Source: PALSA-911 sp963839645 (GTDB taxonomy: Bacteria > Pseudomonadota > Alphaproteobacteria > Acetobacterales > Acetobacteraceae). From it: a DNA stretch of 64,000 nucleotides. Position 1 is the first letter of the stretch; the number at the start of each line of letters is the position of its first letter. A model generated the notes under the pieces. That model saw only the letters and a program-made list of their open reading frames with translations, searched no databases and was not told the DNA's origin. Where the stretch lies: the NCBI GenBank assembly GCA_963839645.1, contig CAWIVZ010000008.1, positions 558,001-622,000 on the forward strand, read 5' to 3'. A program made the position numbers and the translations under genes. Below are positions 27,264 through 40,225 of the stretch, piece by piece.

Positions 27264-29351
27264 CTACTCCGCCGCCAGCTTGGCCGCGGGCGCGTACGTC
27301 GCCGTGCATTCCGCCATCGTCGGGCTCGCCCGGCTGATCGGGTCCGTCTCGTAGTAATTGGCCACCGCGTCGGTGAACGCCGCGTCGCTCATCGCGCCCG
27401 GCGAGCGGGCGGGAACCGCAACGCCCGGCCCGGTCAGATCAGCACAGGGGAAACGCGGCAGGAAGCCGACGCGGGCAAACACCGGATTGACCTTCTCCAG
27501 CCGCGCCCGCAGCGCATCCAGGGTATCGTATGGCAGGGTCTTGCCGATCACCGCGCTGAACGCGCGCAGGATCGTCCAATCCTCCCGCGCATCGCCGGGC
27601 GGGAAGATCGCCAGCGCGCCGCGCTGCACCCGCCCCTCGGTGTTCACATAGGTGCCGTTCTTCTCGGTATAGGCCGCCCCCGGCAGGATCACGTCCGCCC
27701 GCGCCGCGCCGGCATCGCCGTGGTGACCCTGATAAACAACGAAGGTGTTGGTGCCGATCCGCGCGGTGTCGAACTCGTCCGCCCCCAGCAGCCACAGCAC
27801 ATCCACGCCGCCGCCCATCATCCCAGCCACACCCTTGCCGCCAACGCCCGGTCCGGTGCCCGGCACGAAGCCGAGATCGAGCGCACCCACGCGCGACGCA
27901 GCGGTGTGCAGCACGTTAAAGCCATGCCACTCCGCGCCGAGCGCGCCGCTCTGCGCCGCCAGCGTCCAGGCTCCATCCAGCACCGCCTCGCCATCGGCGC
28001 GCATCAGCGCACCCTGGCCGACGATGATCATCGGGTTTTTCGCTGCCTTCAGCACTTCCGCGAACGGATGATTGCCGTCGAGCAATGCCTTCAGAACGGC
28101 AGGACCATCGCCAAGATGCTCGGCGCGATAGGTCAGATCGGCGAAGGTGCCGATCACGGCAATCGGAATATTCGCCGCGACATAGCGCTTGCGGATACGC
28201 GCGTTCAGCACCGGCGCCTCATGGCGCGGGTTGGAGCCGATGATCAGGATCGCGTCCGCGTCCTCGATCCCGGCAATCCCGGTGTTGAACAGGTAGAAAT
28301 CGCGCCGCGAGCCATCCAGCTTCTCGCCGTATTGCCGGCAATCCAGATTTACCGAGCCCAACGCGCCCATCAGGTCCTTCAGTGCCAGCATGCTCTCGGC
28401 ATCGCAGAGATCGCCGGCGATGGCGCCGATCCGGTCGCCTTCCTTGCCCTTCAACTTCGCAGCGATCGTGGCAAATGCCTCGTCCCAGCTTGCCGGGTGC
28501 AGCTTGCCGTCCTTGCGGACCCAGGGCTTGTCCAGCCGGCGGCGGCGCAGGCCGTCCAGCGCGAAACGCGACTTGTCGCCCAGCCACTCCTCGTTCACGT
28601 CCTCATTTAGCCGTGGCAAAATGCGCAAAACCTCGGCGCCACGGGTGTCGATGCGGATGTTGGCGCCGACGGCATCCAGCACGTCCACGCTGTCGGTCTT
28701 CTTCAACTCCCACGGGCGGGCGGTGAACGCGTATGGCTTGGAGGTCAGCGCGCCGACCGGGCAGAGGTCGATCAGATTGCCGGACAGCTCCGTGGACAGC
28801 GCCTTTTCGACATAGGTGCCCACTTCCATCGTCTCGCCGCGCCCGGTGGCGCCGAGTTCGGACACGCCGGCCACCTCGGTCGCGAAGCGGATGCAGCGGG
28901 TGCAATGGATGCAGCGCGTCATCACGGTCTTGACCAGCGGACCGAGGTCCTTGTCCTTCACCGCGCGCTTGTTCTCGTCATAGCGCGAATGGTCGGTGCC
29001 GTAGCCGACCGCCTGGTCCTGCAAATCGCACTCGCCGCCCTGATCGCAGATCGGGCAATCCAGCGGGTGGTTGATCAGCAGGAATTCCATCACCCCGCGG
29101 CGCGCCTTGCGCACCATCGGGCTGTCGGTATGCACGACCATGCCATCGGCCACCGGATAGGCGCAGGACGCGAACGGCTTCGGCGGCGCCTTCTCGATCT
29201 CCACCAGGCACATGCGGCAATTGCCGGCGACCGACAGGCGTTCGTGATAGCAGAAGCGCGGAATTTCGATGCCCGCGGCCTCGCAGGCCTGGATCACGGC
29301 GGAGCCGTTCGGAACCTCAACCTCGATGCCGTCGACGGTGACTTTGGCCAT
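27264..29351 (-). CDS. nuoG: NADH-quinone oxidoreductase subunit G
   Basis: 695 aa, the large iron-sulfur subunit of the NADH module. N-terminal [2Fe-2S] ligands in IPRFCYHERLSVAGNCRMC, the N5 region with DCPICDQGGECDLQDQA, and the MTRCIHCTRCIRF 4Fe-4S motif fall in residues about 30-160. A molybdopterin-oxidoreductase-like domain without cofactor function fills the rest. The end (KLAAE, stop) is nearly the same in sequence as the end of nuoF, including the SD for the next gene. Intact, unlike nuoF and nuoE just upstream. Confidence 0.96.
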   Translation of the reverse strand: MAKVTVDGIEVEVPNGSAVIQACEAAGIEIPRFCYHERLSVAGNCRMCLVEIEKAPPKPFASCAYPVADGMVVHTDSPMVRKARRGVMEFLLINHPLDCPICDQGGECDLQDQAVGYGTDHSRYDENKRAVKDKDLGPLVKTVMTRCIHCTRCIRFATEVAGVSELGATGRGETMEVGTYVEKALSTELSGNLIDLCPVGALTSKPYAFTARPWELKKTDSVDVLDAVGANIRIDTRGAEVLRILPRLNEDVNEEWLGDKSRFALDGLRRRRLDKPWVRKDGKLHPASWDEAFATIAAKLKGKEGDRIGAIAGDLCDAESMLALKDLMGALGSVNLDCRQYGEKLDGSRRDFYLFNTGIAGIEDADAILIIGSNPRHEAPVLNARIRKRYVAANIPIAVIGTFADLTYRAEHLGDGPAVLKALLDGNHPFAEVLKAAKNPMIIVGQGALMRADGEAVLDGAWTLAAQSGALGAEWHGFNVLHTAASRVGALDLGFVPGTGPGVGGKGVAGMMGGGVDVLWLLGADEFDTARIGTNTFVVYQGHHGDAGAARADVILPGAAYTEKNGTYVNTEGRVQRGALAIFPPGDAREDWTILRAFSAVIGKTLPYDTLDALRARLEKVNPVFARVGFLPRFPCADLTGPGVAVPARSPGAMSDAAFTDAVANYYETDPISRASPTMAECTATYAPAAKLAAE

Positions 29352-29355
29352 TGCT

Positions 29356-30658
<1,303 letters not shown>

Positions 30659-30662
30659 CGCA

Positions 30663-31305
30663 TCACTCTCCAGCGGAGGTGGCGGGGAATTGCAGCGTCG
30701 TCAGCGTCGTCCGGCCCGCCCTCGGGGGCCGAGGTCTGCCGGCCCTTGGCACGAGCCCGACCGGCGGCTGCGTGCCGCGCCTTCAGCGCTTCCAGCAACT
30801 CGACCGTCGAGGACGCGTCCATGTCCTCGTAGAAGTCGTCGTTCACCTGCAGGATCGGCGCATTGACGCAGGCGCCGACGCACTCGACCTCGGTCATGGT
30901 GAATTTGCCGTCCGCACTTGTCTCGCCCCAGCCCTGAATGCCCGTCACCTTGCGGCAGGCCGCCACCACGTCATCGGAGCCGCGCAGCCAGCATGGCGTG
31001 GTGGTGCAAAGCTGCAAATGCCAGGTGCCGACCGGCTTGGTGTTGAACATCAGATAGAAGGTGGCGACCTCATAGACGCGGATCGGCGCCATATCGAGCC
31101 GGCGCGGCGATCTCGTCCATCGCCACGCGCGGGATCCAGGCGCTGCCGGTGTCCGCTTCATCTGCCGCTGGGCGATATCCAGCAGCGGCAGCACGGCACT
31201 GGCCTGCTTGCCGGCCGGGTATTTCGCGAGGTGCTTCGCGATCTCCGCGTCGCTCTCGGCGTCGAAGGCGAACTCGGTCGGTTCTACGTTACTGGTTTCA
31301 GTCAT
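30663..31305 (-). CDS. nuoE: NADH-quinone oxidoreductase subunit E (three indels)
   Basis: [2Fe-2S] subunit (N1a) of the NADH module, about 213 aa after repair. Start TETSNVEPTEF at 31305 with AGGTAG upstream. Cluster ligands are present in CTTTPCWLRG and ECVGACVNAP. Two indels compensate each other: a missing base near 31161 and an extra base near 31102 scramble about 19 residues, which should read roughly DEADTGSAWIPRVAMDEIAA before RLDMAPIRVYEV. A third, an extra base near 30712, spoils the C terminus; removing it gives GPTTLTTLQFPATSAGE and a stop 4 bp before nuoF. This is the clearest case of hidden, frame-restoring errors in the window. Confidence 0.9.
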
Positions 31306-31307
31306 GA

Positions 31308-32536
31308 CTACCTGTCGATCTCGCCGAACACGATGTCGAGCGATCCGATGATCGCGCACCGCATCGGCCAGCATGTGCCGCCGCGCCATCGTCTCGGTTG
31401 CCTGCAAATGGGCAAAGCCGGTCGCACGGATCTTGCAGCGATAGGGGCGGTTGGTTCCGTCGGCACCAAATAGACGCCGAACTCGCCCTTCGGGCTTTCC
31501 ACCGCGGTATAGGTGGCGCCGGCGGGCACGTGATAACCCTCGGTATACAGCTTGAAGTGATGGATCAGCGCTTCCATCGACCGCTTCATCTCGGCGCGCG
31601 AGCGGCGGCGAGAACTTGCGGTCCTGCACCTTCACCGGGCCCGGCTTCATCTTCGCCAGGCACTGCTTGATGATCTTCACGCTCTCGCGCATCTCGGCGA
31701 TGCGCATCAGATAGCGGTCGTAGCAATCGCCGTTGCGGCCGACGGCGATCTCGAACTGCACCTCGGCGTATTTGTCGTACGGCTGCGCCCGGCGCAGATC
31801 CCATGGCACGCCGGATGCGCGCAGGCAGGGGCCGGTGAAGCCCCAGGCCAAAGCCTCCTCGGCGGTCAGCACGCCGATATCCACGGTGCGCTGCTTCCAG
31901 ATGCGGTTGGACGGTCAGCAGGGCTTCCAGATCATCGATGAACTTCGGAAAGGTCTCGGCCCACTCGGCGATCTTGTCTTCCAGGCCGGCCGGCAGATCC
32001 TTCGCCACGCCGCCGGGGCGGAAGTAATTCGCGTGCAGCCGGGCGCCGGAAGCCGCCTCATGGAATTCCATGAGCTTCTCCCGCTCCTCGAATCCCCAAA
32101 GGCTCGGCGTGATGGCGCCGACATCGAGCGCGTAGGTGGTCAGGTTCAGCAGATGGTTCAGGATCCGCGTGATCTCCGCGAACATCGTGCGGATCCACTG
32201 GCCGCGTTCGGGCGGGGCAATGCCGAGCAGCTTCTCCACCGCCAGCGCGAACGCATGCTCCTGGCACATCGGCGATACGTAATCGAGCCGGTCGAAATAC
32301 GGCAGCGCCTGGATGTAGCTCTTGTACTCGATCAGCTTCTCGGTGCCGCGATGCAGCAGGCCGATATGCGGATCGGCGCGTTCGACGACCTCGCCGTCCA
32401 TTTCCAGGATCAGCCGCAACACGCCATGCGCGGCGGGATGCTGCGGGCCGAAATTGATCGAATGGGTGTCGATCTCGACCGTGCGGGTCGTCTTGGCAGC
32501 GATCTCGGCGGGGCTAGGTGTGGTCAATTCGGTCAT
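31308..32536 (-). CDS. nuoD: NADH-quinone oxidoreductase subunit D (four indels)
   Basis: 49-kDa-type subunit forming the quinone site with NuoB, about 408 aa after repair. Recognisable in order: FGPQHPAAHGVLRLILEMDGE, HIGLLHRGTEKLIEYK, YFDRLDYVSPMCQEHAF, then after frame changes DIGVLTAEEALAWGFTGP, RKFSPP, KRSMEALIHHFKLYTEG, and GSLDIVFGEIDR at the end. Indels: extra base near 31913, extra base near 31602, missing base near 31464, extra base near 31356. With these repaired the length is a multiple of three and the stop lies 2 bp from the nuoE start. Confidence 0.92.
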
Positions 32537-32540
32537 CCGC

Positions 32541-33207
32541 TTAACCTTTGGCCTTGGCTTCTTCAGCCCGCTCGGTATGCACCTTCTCGTCGCCCGGCAG
32601 CGTGGTCATCGCTTCCCAAGGGGAGACGAAATCGAAATTGCGGAAATCCTGGGTCAGCTTGACCTTGTCGTAGACCACCGCCTTGCGGTCCTCGTCGTAG
32701 CGAACCTCGACATAGCCGGTCAGCGGGAAATCCTTGCGCAGCGGATGCCCCTCGAAGCCGTAATCGGTCAGGATGCGGCGCAAATCGGGCTGGCCGGAGA
32801 AGACGATCCCGAACAGATCCCACGCCTCGCGCTCCCACCAGGTCGCCACCGGCCAGATGCCGTGCACGGAGGGCACCGGTTTGGCTTCGTCGGTCGTCAC
32901 GATCACGCGCAGCCGCTGGTTCAGCGACACGGACAGCAGGTTGTAGACGACGTCGAAGCGCTCTTCGCGTTCCGGCCAGTCCACGCCGCAGATATCCATC
33001 ACCTGCTCGAAGGCAAAGCGCGGGTCGTCGCGCAGCGTCGACATCAGCCCGTACAGCGCATCGCGCTCGGCGAGCACGACGATTTCGCCCTTGTCGATCT
33101 GGCGTGGAGATGACGCCGGGCAGGCCGCCGGCCTCGGCGGCCAGGATCTCGGCGGGCGTGGGCGGCGGCGGAGCCGGCGCCGCTTCGGGGGCTGGTTCGT
33201 CAGCCAC
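32541..33207 (-). CDS. nuoC: NADH-quinone oxidoreductase subunit C (frameshifted)
   Basis: 30-kDa-type Q-module subunit, about 221 aa after repair. GTG start at 33207 overlaps the nuoB end by 8 bp. A Pro/Ala-rich N terminus leads to AEILAAEAGGLPGVIS; an extra base near 33101 breaks the frame. The other frame gives QIDKGEIVVLAERD, DICGVDWPEREERFDVVYNLLS, and ATWWEREAWDLFGIVFSGQPDLRRILTDYGFEGHPLRKDFPL, the defining Complex1_30kDa block. The end is 4 bp before nuoD. Confidence 0.92.
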
Positions 33208-33754
33208 GGAGGATGGTCCCGGTGCGGCGGATCTTCTTTTGCAGCTGCATGATGCCGTACACCAGTGCTTCGGCCGTCGGCGGGCAGCCCGGCACGTAGA
33301 TATCCACCGGCACCACGCGATCGCAGCCGCGCACCACCGAATACGAATAATGATAGTAGCCGCCGCCATTGGCGCAGCTGCCCATGCTGATCACCCAGCG
33401 CGGCTCCGGCATCTGGTCGTAGACCTTGCGCAGAGCGGGGGCCATCTTGTTGGTCAGCGTGCCGGCGACGATCATCACGTCGCTCTGCCGCGGAGAGGCG
33501 CGCGGGATGATGCCCATGCGGTCGAGGTCGTAGCGCGGCATGTAGGCGTGGATCATCTCCACCGCGCAGCAGGCCAGGCCGAAGGTCATCGGCCAAAGGC
33601 TGCCGGTGCGGGCCCAGTTCACCACCTTGTCCAGGTTGGCGACCACGAAGCCCTTGTCGGCGATTTCCCCGGTGATGCCCTTGATCACCGCGTCCTGCGC
33701 CGGGCCCGGGGGCAGTTCCCGTCCGTTCCAGGCGATCCCTGTCGCAGCGCTCAT
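33200..33754 (-). CDS. nuoB: NADH-quinone oxidoreductase subunit B
   Basis: 184 aa, carries the terminal cluster N2 that reduces quinone. Tandem cysteines in GLACCAVEM, then GSCANGGGYYHYSYSVV and YVPGCPPTAEAL give the four ligands. Start at 33754 (SAATGIAWNGREL), 4 bp after the nuoA stop. Frame intact. Confidence 0.97.
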   Translation of the reverse strand: MSAATGIAWNGRELPPGPAQDAVIKGITGEIADKGFVVANLDKVVNWARTGSLWPMTFGLACCAVEMIHAYMPRYDLDRMGIIPRASPRQSDVMIVAGTLTNKMAPALRKVYDQMPEPRWVISMGSCANGGGYYHYSYSVVRGCDRVVPVDIYVPGCPPTAEALVYGIMQLQKKIRRTGTILRG

Positions 33755-33758
33755 GACC

Positions 33759-34116
33759 CTACTCCCACTCCAGCGCGCCTTTGCACCACTCATAGACGAA
33801 GCCGATCGTCAGCACGCCAAGGAAGCCGACCATCGACAGGAAGCCGAACAGCCCGATATGCGACAGGCTGACGGCCCAGGGGAACAGGAACGCGACTTCC
33901 AGATCGAAAATGATGAACAGGATGGCGACCAGATAGTAATCGCACGTCGAATCGGCGGCGGGCGTCGTCGAACGCCTCGAAGCCGCACTCGTAGGCCGAC
34001 AGCTTCTCCGCATACGGCTTCTGCCGCGCCGCGATCAGCGAGCCGCCTACCATCGCCAGGGCGATGACGCCGGCGATGACCATGAACACCAGGATCGGCA
34101 GATATTCGGTGAGCAT
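33759..34116 (-). CDS. nuoA: NADH-quinone oxidoreductase subunit A (frameshifted)
   Basis: Small three-helix membrane subunit (ND3 homologue), about 118 aa after repair and first gene of the nuo operon. 5' frame: TEYLPILVFMVIAGVIALAM and YAEKLSAYECGFEAFDDARRRFDV (the flexible loop with its conserved Cys). One extra base near 33939 then shifts to YYLVAILFIIFDLEVAFLFPW in the next frame. Both halves are diagnostic. Upstream lie a terminator-like hairpin and tRNA-Asp. Confidence 0.92.
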
Positions 34117-34268
34117 CGGGGGTATGTCTCTTTCCGGTCCATACAAGGCAACACCGCGTGATCCGGTGCTGCAGAAGGCCATACATGACCTGACCGCATC
34201 CGCCAAGCTGTGCGATGCAGCATGACATTAGACACGTCAAGGTTGGACCGCCAGGGCCAAAACGACCG

Positions 34269-34296
34269 AAGCCTGCCCTCCTGGGAGGGCAGGCTT
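34269..34296 (-). terminator. Hairpin between tRNA-Asp and nuoA
   Basis: Perfect 13-bp arms, AAGCCTGCCCTCC (34269-34281) and GGAGGGCAGGCTT (34284-34296), with a 2-nt spacer. On the minus strand it is followed by CGGTCGTTTT, so it probably ends the tRNA transcript before the nuo promoter. Confidence 0.65.
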
Positions 34297-34369
34297 TCAC
34301 CGGCGCATTTCGAGAAAACATGGCTCTGACGCCACGAAGGAAACCGTGACATCGAACTCACTACGCTGC

Positions 34370-34446
<77 letters not shown>

Positions 34447-34563
34447 AGCGGCAGCGAGGCGCAGCGTTTAGGCTGGCGTGGCTGCGACGTCAAGGCACGA
34501 AAATATCCGGGACCGACGACGCCGCATTTCGGCCAGCAACTCGCCCGGAAAGCCTCCGGGGAA

Positions 34564-34636
34564 TGGGCGGTGACGGGCTCGAACCGCCGACATCCTGCGT
34601 GTAAAGCAGGCGCTCTACCAACTGAGCTAACCGCCC
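34564..34636 (-). tRNA. tRNA-Val (TAC)
   Basis: 73 nt without encoded CCA (the sequence after the discriminator A is TTC). Acceptor GGGCGGT pairs with ACCGCCC, D-arm AGCTCAGTTGGTAGAGC, anticodon arm CTGCTTTACACGCAG with anticodon TAC, and T-arm GCGGTTCGAGCC. It is placed between hupB and tRNA-Asp. Confidence 0.96.
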
Positions 34637-34696
34637 GCGCCGGAGAAGATCCCGATCAGGAAGCCTCCGATTATACCGGCACGGCGCAAAAGCAAA

Positions 34697-34726
34697 GGGC
34701 CGCCCGGGACATTCCCCGGGCGGCCC
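34697..34726 (-). terminator. Rho-independent terminator of hupB
   Basis: Arms GGGCCGCCCGGG (34697-34708) and CCCGGGCGGCCC (34715-34726) with a 6-nt loop. On the minus strand it is followed by TTTGCTTTTG. It begins 44 bp past the hupB stop. Confidence 0.8.
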
Positions 34727-34769
34727 TGCGAGCCATCGGCCCGGTTGCCCGGGCCCGGCTAGCCGATGC

Positions 34770-35042
34770 CTAGTTCACCGCGTCCTTCAGGCCCTTGCCG
34801 GCCTTGAAGCGGACATTGGTGGACGCGGCGATCTGGATTTCCTCGCCGGTGCGCGGATTGCGCCCGGTGGTGGCTTCGCGCTTGGCGGTCGCGAAGGTGC
34901 CGAATCCGACCAGGCGAACCTCTTCACCGCCCTTGAGCGCCGCTTCGATTGCCCCGAACACGGCATCGACCACCTCCGCAGCCTTGGCGCGGGTCACGTC
35001 GGCCTGCTCGGCGACGCTGGCAATCAGATCCATTTTGTTCAC
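34770..35042 (-). CDS. hupB: HU family DNA-binding protein
   Basis: 90 aa nucleoid protein that binds and bends DNA as a dimer. NKMDLIASVAEQADVTRAKA start, GFGTFATAKREATTGRNPRTGE (the conserved arm with Gly-Arg-Asn-Pro) and VRFKAGKGLKDAV end. The GTG at 35042 is chosen because AGGAG lies at the right distance and gives the usual N-terminal three residues; the ATG at 35033 would be too far from it. It has its own promoter and terminator although lon lies just upstream. Confidence 0.97.
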   Translation of the reverse strand: MNKMDLIASVAEQADVTRAKAAEVVDAVFGAIEAALKGGEEVRLVGFGTFATAKREATTGRNPRTGEEIQIAASTNVRFKAGKGLKDAVN

Positions 35043-35112
35043 GAAGTCGTTCTCCTACTCAGGTGGGGATAAGAAGCGGGCAGCTAGCACGAATTGGCGA
35101 GCATACCAAAAA

Positions 35113-35142
35113 ACTCTAGAGGTGCGGTTTCCGTCTCGTCAA
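35113..35142 (-). promoter_or_regulatory. Candidate hupB promoter
   Basis: Read on the minus strand: TTGACG (35142-35137), an 18-bp spacer, then TAGAGT (35118-35113). It sits about 70 bp upstream of the hupB start and just after the strong lon terminator, where a new promoter is required. Confidence 0.55.
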
Positions 35143-35187
35143 CGAAACCCGAACGGTTTTCCGGGGAAAATGAGTAAAATATTACTC

Positions 35188-35224
35188 GAAAAAAACGACC
35201 CGCCGGCACCATGCCGGCGGGTCG
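35188..35224 (-). terminator. Strong Rho-independent terminator of lon
   Basis: Arms CGACCCGCCGGCA (35196-35208) and TGCCGGCGGGTCG (35212-35224) around a 3-nt loop, followed on the minus strand by a run of seven T (35189-35195). It starts 18 bp after the lon stop. Confidence 0.9.
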
Positions 35225-35242
35225 CTCCTACTTTCGAGCCGT

Positions 35243-37708
<2,466 letters not shown>

Positions 37709-37893
37709 GTTTGACCTCCTAAAGGACGATCGGCGCGCGATTCGCCCAGATTGGCACGAACCGCACTCCCACAGGGCAAAAACCCCGCTTCTCGATGATG
37801 GATATCGTCAAGCAGGGGAAGCCGCACAAGGCCTTGACAAAAATCCACCGCGATACGCCACGAACCGCGTGTTTTCCTCAATCCAGCGCCCAA

Positions 37894-39150
37894 TCAGGCG
37901 CTGGTTTCCTTGCGTTCCTGGCCGTGGATATACAACGGATTGGCGCGGGCCTCGGCGACCTCGCGGTTGATCACCACTTCCTCCACCCCGTCCAGGCCAG
38001 GCAGCTCGAACATCGTGGTCAGCAGGATCTGCTCCATGATCGACCGCAGGCCGCGCGCGCCGGTGCGCCGGGCGATCGCGCGGGTGGCGACGGAGCGCAG
38101 CGCGTCGTCGGTGAAGGTGAGCTTCACCCCCTCCATCTCAAACAGCCGGCCGTACTGCTTCACCAGGGCGTTCTTCGGTTTGGTAAGGATTTCCACCAAC
38201 GCGCCCTCATCGAGGTCTTCCAGCGTGGCGACCACCGGCAGACGGCCAATGAACTCGGGGATCAGGCCGAATTTCAGCAGATCCTCGGGCTCGACCTCCT
38301 TCAGGATCGCACCGGTGCGCCGCTCATCCGGGGCACGGACGTCGGACCCGTAGCCAATGCCCGAACCCTTGCCGCGGGCGCCGATGATTTTCTCAAGGCC
38401 GGAGAAGGCGCCGCCGCAGATAAACAGGATATTGGTCGTGTCCACCTGCAGGAATTCCTGCTGCGGATGCTTGCGCCCGCCCTGCGGCGGCACGGAGGCC
38501 ACGGTGCCCTCCATGATCTTCAGCAGCGCCTGCTGCACGCCCTCCCCGCTCACGTCGCGGGTGATCGAGGGATTGTCCGATTTGCGGCTGATCTTGTCGA
38601 CCTCGTCGATATAGACGATGCCGCGCTGCGCCCGCTCCACGTTGTAGTCTGCCGATTGCAGCAGCTTGAGGATGATGTTCTCCACATCCTCACCCACATA
38701 GCCGGCCTCGGTCAGAGTGGTGGCGTCCGCCATGGTAAACGGCACATCCAGGATGCGCGCCAGGGTCTGCGCCAGCAGCGTCTTGCCGGAGCCGGTGGGG
38801 CCGACCAGCAGGATGTTGGACTTGGCGATCTCGATGTCGTTGTTCTTCTGGCCGTGCGCCAAACGCTTGTAGTGGTTGTGAACCGCGACCGAGAGCACCT
38901 TCTTGGCGTGATCCTGGCCGATCACGTAATCGTCCAGCACCTTGCAGATTTCACGTGGCGTTGGCACGCCGTCGCGGGACTTGACCAGATGGGTCTTGTG
39001 TTCCTCGCGGATGATGTCCATGCACAATTCGACGCACTCGTCGCAGATGAACACCGTCGGGCCGGCGATCAGCTTGCGCACTTCATGCTGCGATTTGCCG
39101 CAGAACGAGCAGTACAACGTATTCTTCAAATCAGCCGGTGGTTTGCTCAT
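37894..39150 (-). CDS. clpX: ATP-dependent Clp protease ATP-binding subunit ClpX
   Basis: 418 aa AAA+ unfoldase that feeds substrates to ClpP. N-terminal zinc-binding domain with CSFCGKSQHEVRKL and ICDECVELC, Walker A GPTGSGKT, Walker B VYIDEVDKI, the RKSDN segment, and C-terminal RTGARGLRSIME. The start at 39150 (SKPPADLKN) is preferred for its GGAG seven bases upstream; an upstream in-frame ATG at 39186 has no SD. A hairpin (CCAGCGCC/GGCGCTGG, 37883-37904) overlaps the stop codon. Confidence 0.98.
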   Translation of the reverse strand: MSKPPADLKNTLYCSFCGKSQHEVRKLIAGPTVFICDECVELCMDIIREEHKTHLVKSRDGVPTPREICKVLDDYVIGQDHAKKVLSVAVHNHYKRLAHGQKNNDIEIAKSNILLVGPTGSGKTLLAQTLARILDVPFTMADATTLTEAGYVGEDVENIILKLLQSADYNVERAQRGIVYIDEVDKISRKSDNPSITRDVSGEGVQQALLKIMEGTVASVPPQGGRKHPQQEFLQVDTTNILFICGGAFSGLEKIIGARGKGSGIGYGSDVRAPDERRTGAILKEVEPEDLLKFGLIPEFIGRLPVVATLEDLDEGALVEILTKPKNALVKQYGRLFEMEGVKLTFTDDALRSVATRAIARRTGARGLRSIMEQILLTTMFELPGLDGVEEVVINREVAEARANPLYIHGQERKETSA

Positions 39151-39347
39151 GTGCACTCCTGCCCCGGGACGTCCCCGGGTCGCCAACGTATAAGTCTAGA
39201 CCCCGCCGGGGGAACCGGACAAGGACCCGTGCGGCATGACGGTGACGAAGATATGGCCCCGGCACCCAAGCCGGATCAAGTCCGCCCGGCCCAACGGCAC
39301 GCCGTGACTGCGTCCGCAGCCCAGTCGAACATGCAGGATTTGGGCGC

Positions 39348-40019
39348 TCAGGTCTTGAGCGCCCCGCCCTTGTCGCCTGACTTGTCGGCATCGTCGCCGG
39401 CCGCCGGACGATTGAGCACAACCTCATCGACAATGCCGAATTCCAGCGCCTCCTGGGCGGACATATAGCTGTCGCGCTCCAGCTTGCTCTCGATCGCCTC
39501 GATCGGCTGGCCTGTGTGGTGGACATAGATCTCGTTCAGCCGCTTGCGAAGCGTCAGGATCTCGCGCGCCTGGATTTCGATGTCCGTCGCCTGGCCCTGG
39601 GCGCCGCCGGAGGGCTGGTGCACCATCACGCGGGCGTTCGGCAGAGCATAGCGCTTGCCCTTGGCGCCGGCCGCGAGCAGCAGGCTGCCCATGGAGGCGG
39701 CCTGGCCGATGCACACGGTGCTGACCGGGCTGCGGACATATTGCATGGTGTCGTAGATCGCCAGGCCGGCCGAAACCACGCCGCCGGGGCTGTTGATGTA
39801 GAAGGAGATGTCCTTGTTCGGGTTCTCCAACTCCAGGAACAGCAGCTGTGCGCACAGCAGCGAGCTTACCTGGTCGAACACCGCCCCGGTCAGGAAGATG
39901 ATCCGTTCCTTCAGCAGGCGGGAATAGATGTCATAGGCCCGCTCGCCGCGCGCGGTCTGTTCGACCACCATCGGCACCAGCGAGTTGTTGTAGATCTCGA
40001 CGGGATCACGATCCCTCAT
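39348..40019 (-). CDS. clpP: ATP-dependent Clp protease proteolytic subunit
   Basis: 223 aa serine protease forming the ClpXP barrel. Oxyanion/strand block SFYINSPGGVVSAG, catalytic Ser in GQAASMGS, catalytic His in VMVHQPSGG, and the axial block SKLERDSYMSAQEALEFGIVD with the catalytic Asp. A short acidic/Lys-rich C-terminal extension follows. It sits between tig and clpX, the standard order. Confidence 0.98.
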   Translation of the reverse strand: MRDRDPVEIYNNSLVPMVVEQTARGERAYDIYSRLLKERIIFLTGAVFDQVSSLLCAQLLFLELENPNKDISFYINSPGGVVSAGLAIYDTMQYVRSPVSTVCIGQAASMGSLLLAAGAKGKRYALPNARVMVHQPSGGAQGQATDIEIQAREILTLRKRLNEIYVHHTGQPIEAIESKLERDSYMSAQEALEFGIVDEVVLNRPAAGDDADKSGDKGGALKT

Positions 40020-40225
40020 CAGCCTGTCCTTCTCAACTGCGGTTTCGCTCCCGCGTCCGGCCGGCGCCTCAGGCTAAACCCTGGAAGCGCCCGGCCATCC
40101 TGCGGCATGAAACCTGTCACTTCCTTAAATAGGCTGATCGCGCCGCGCGTCCAGTCACCCCATTTCCGGCATCCCAGCCCGGCCGGCGTTTCGCGTCAAC
40201 CGAACCAGGGCATTCCAGCCAGGGT

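Noticed and set aside
37883..37904. clpX terminator hairpin
   Set aside because: The stem overlaps the stop codon and no T run follows on the minus strand, so I did not list it as a terminator.
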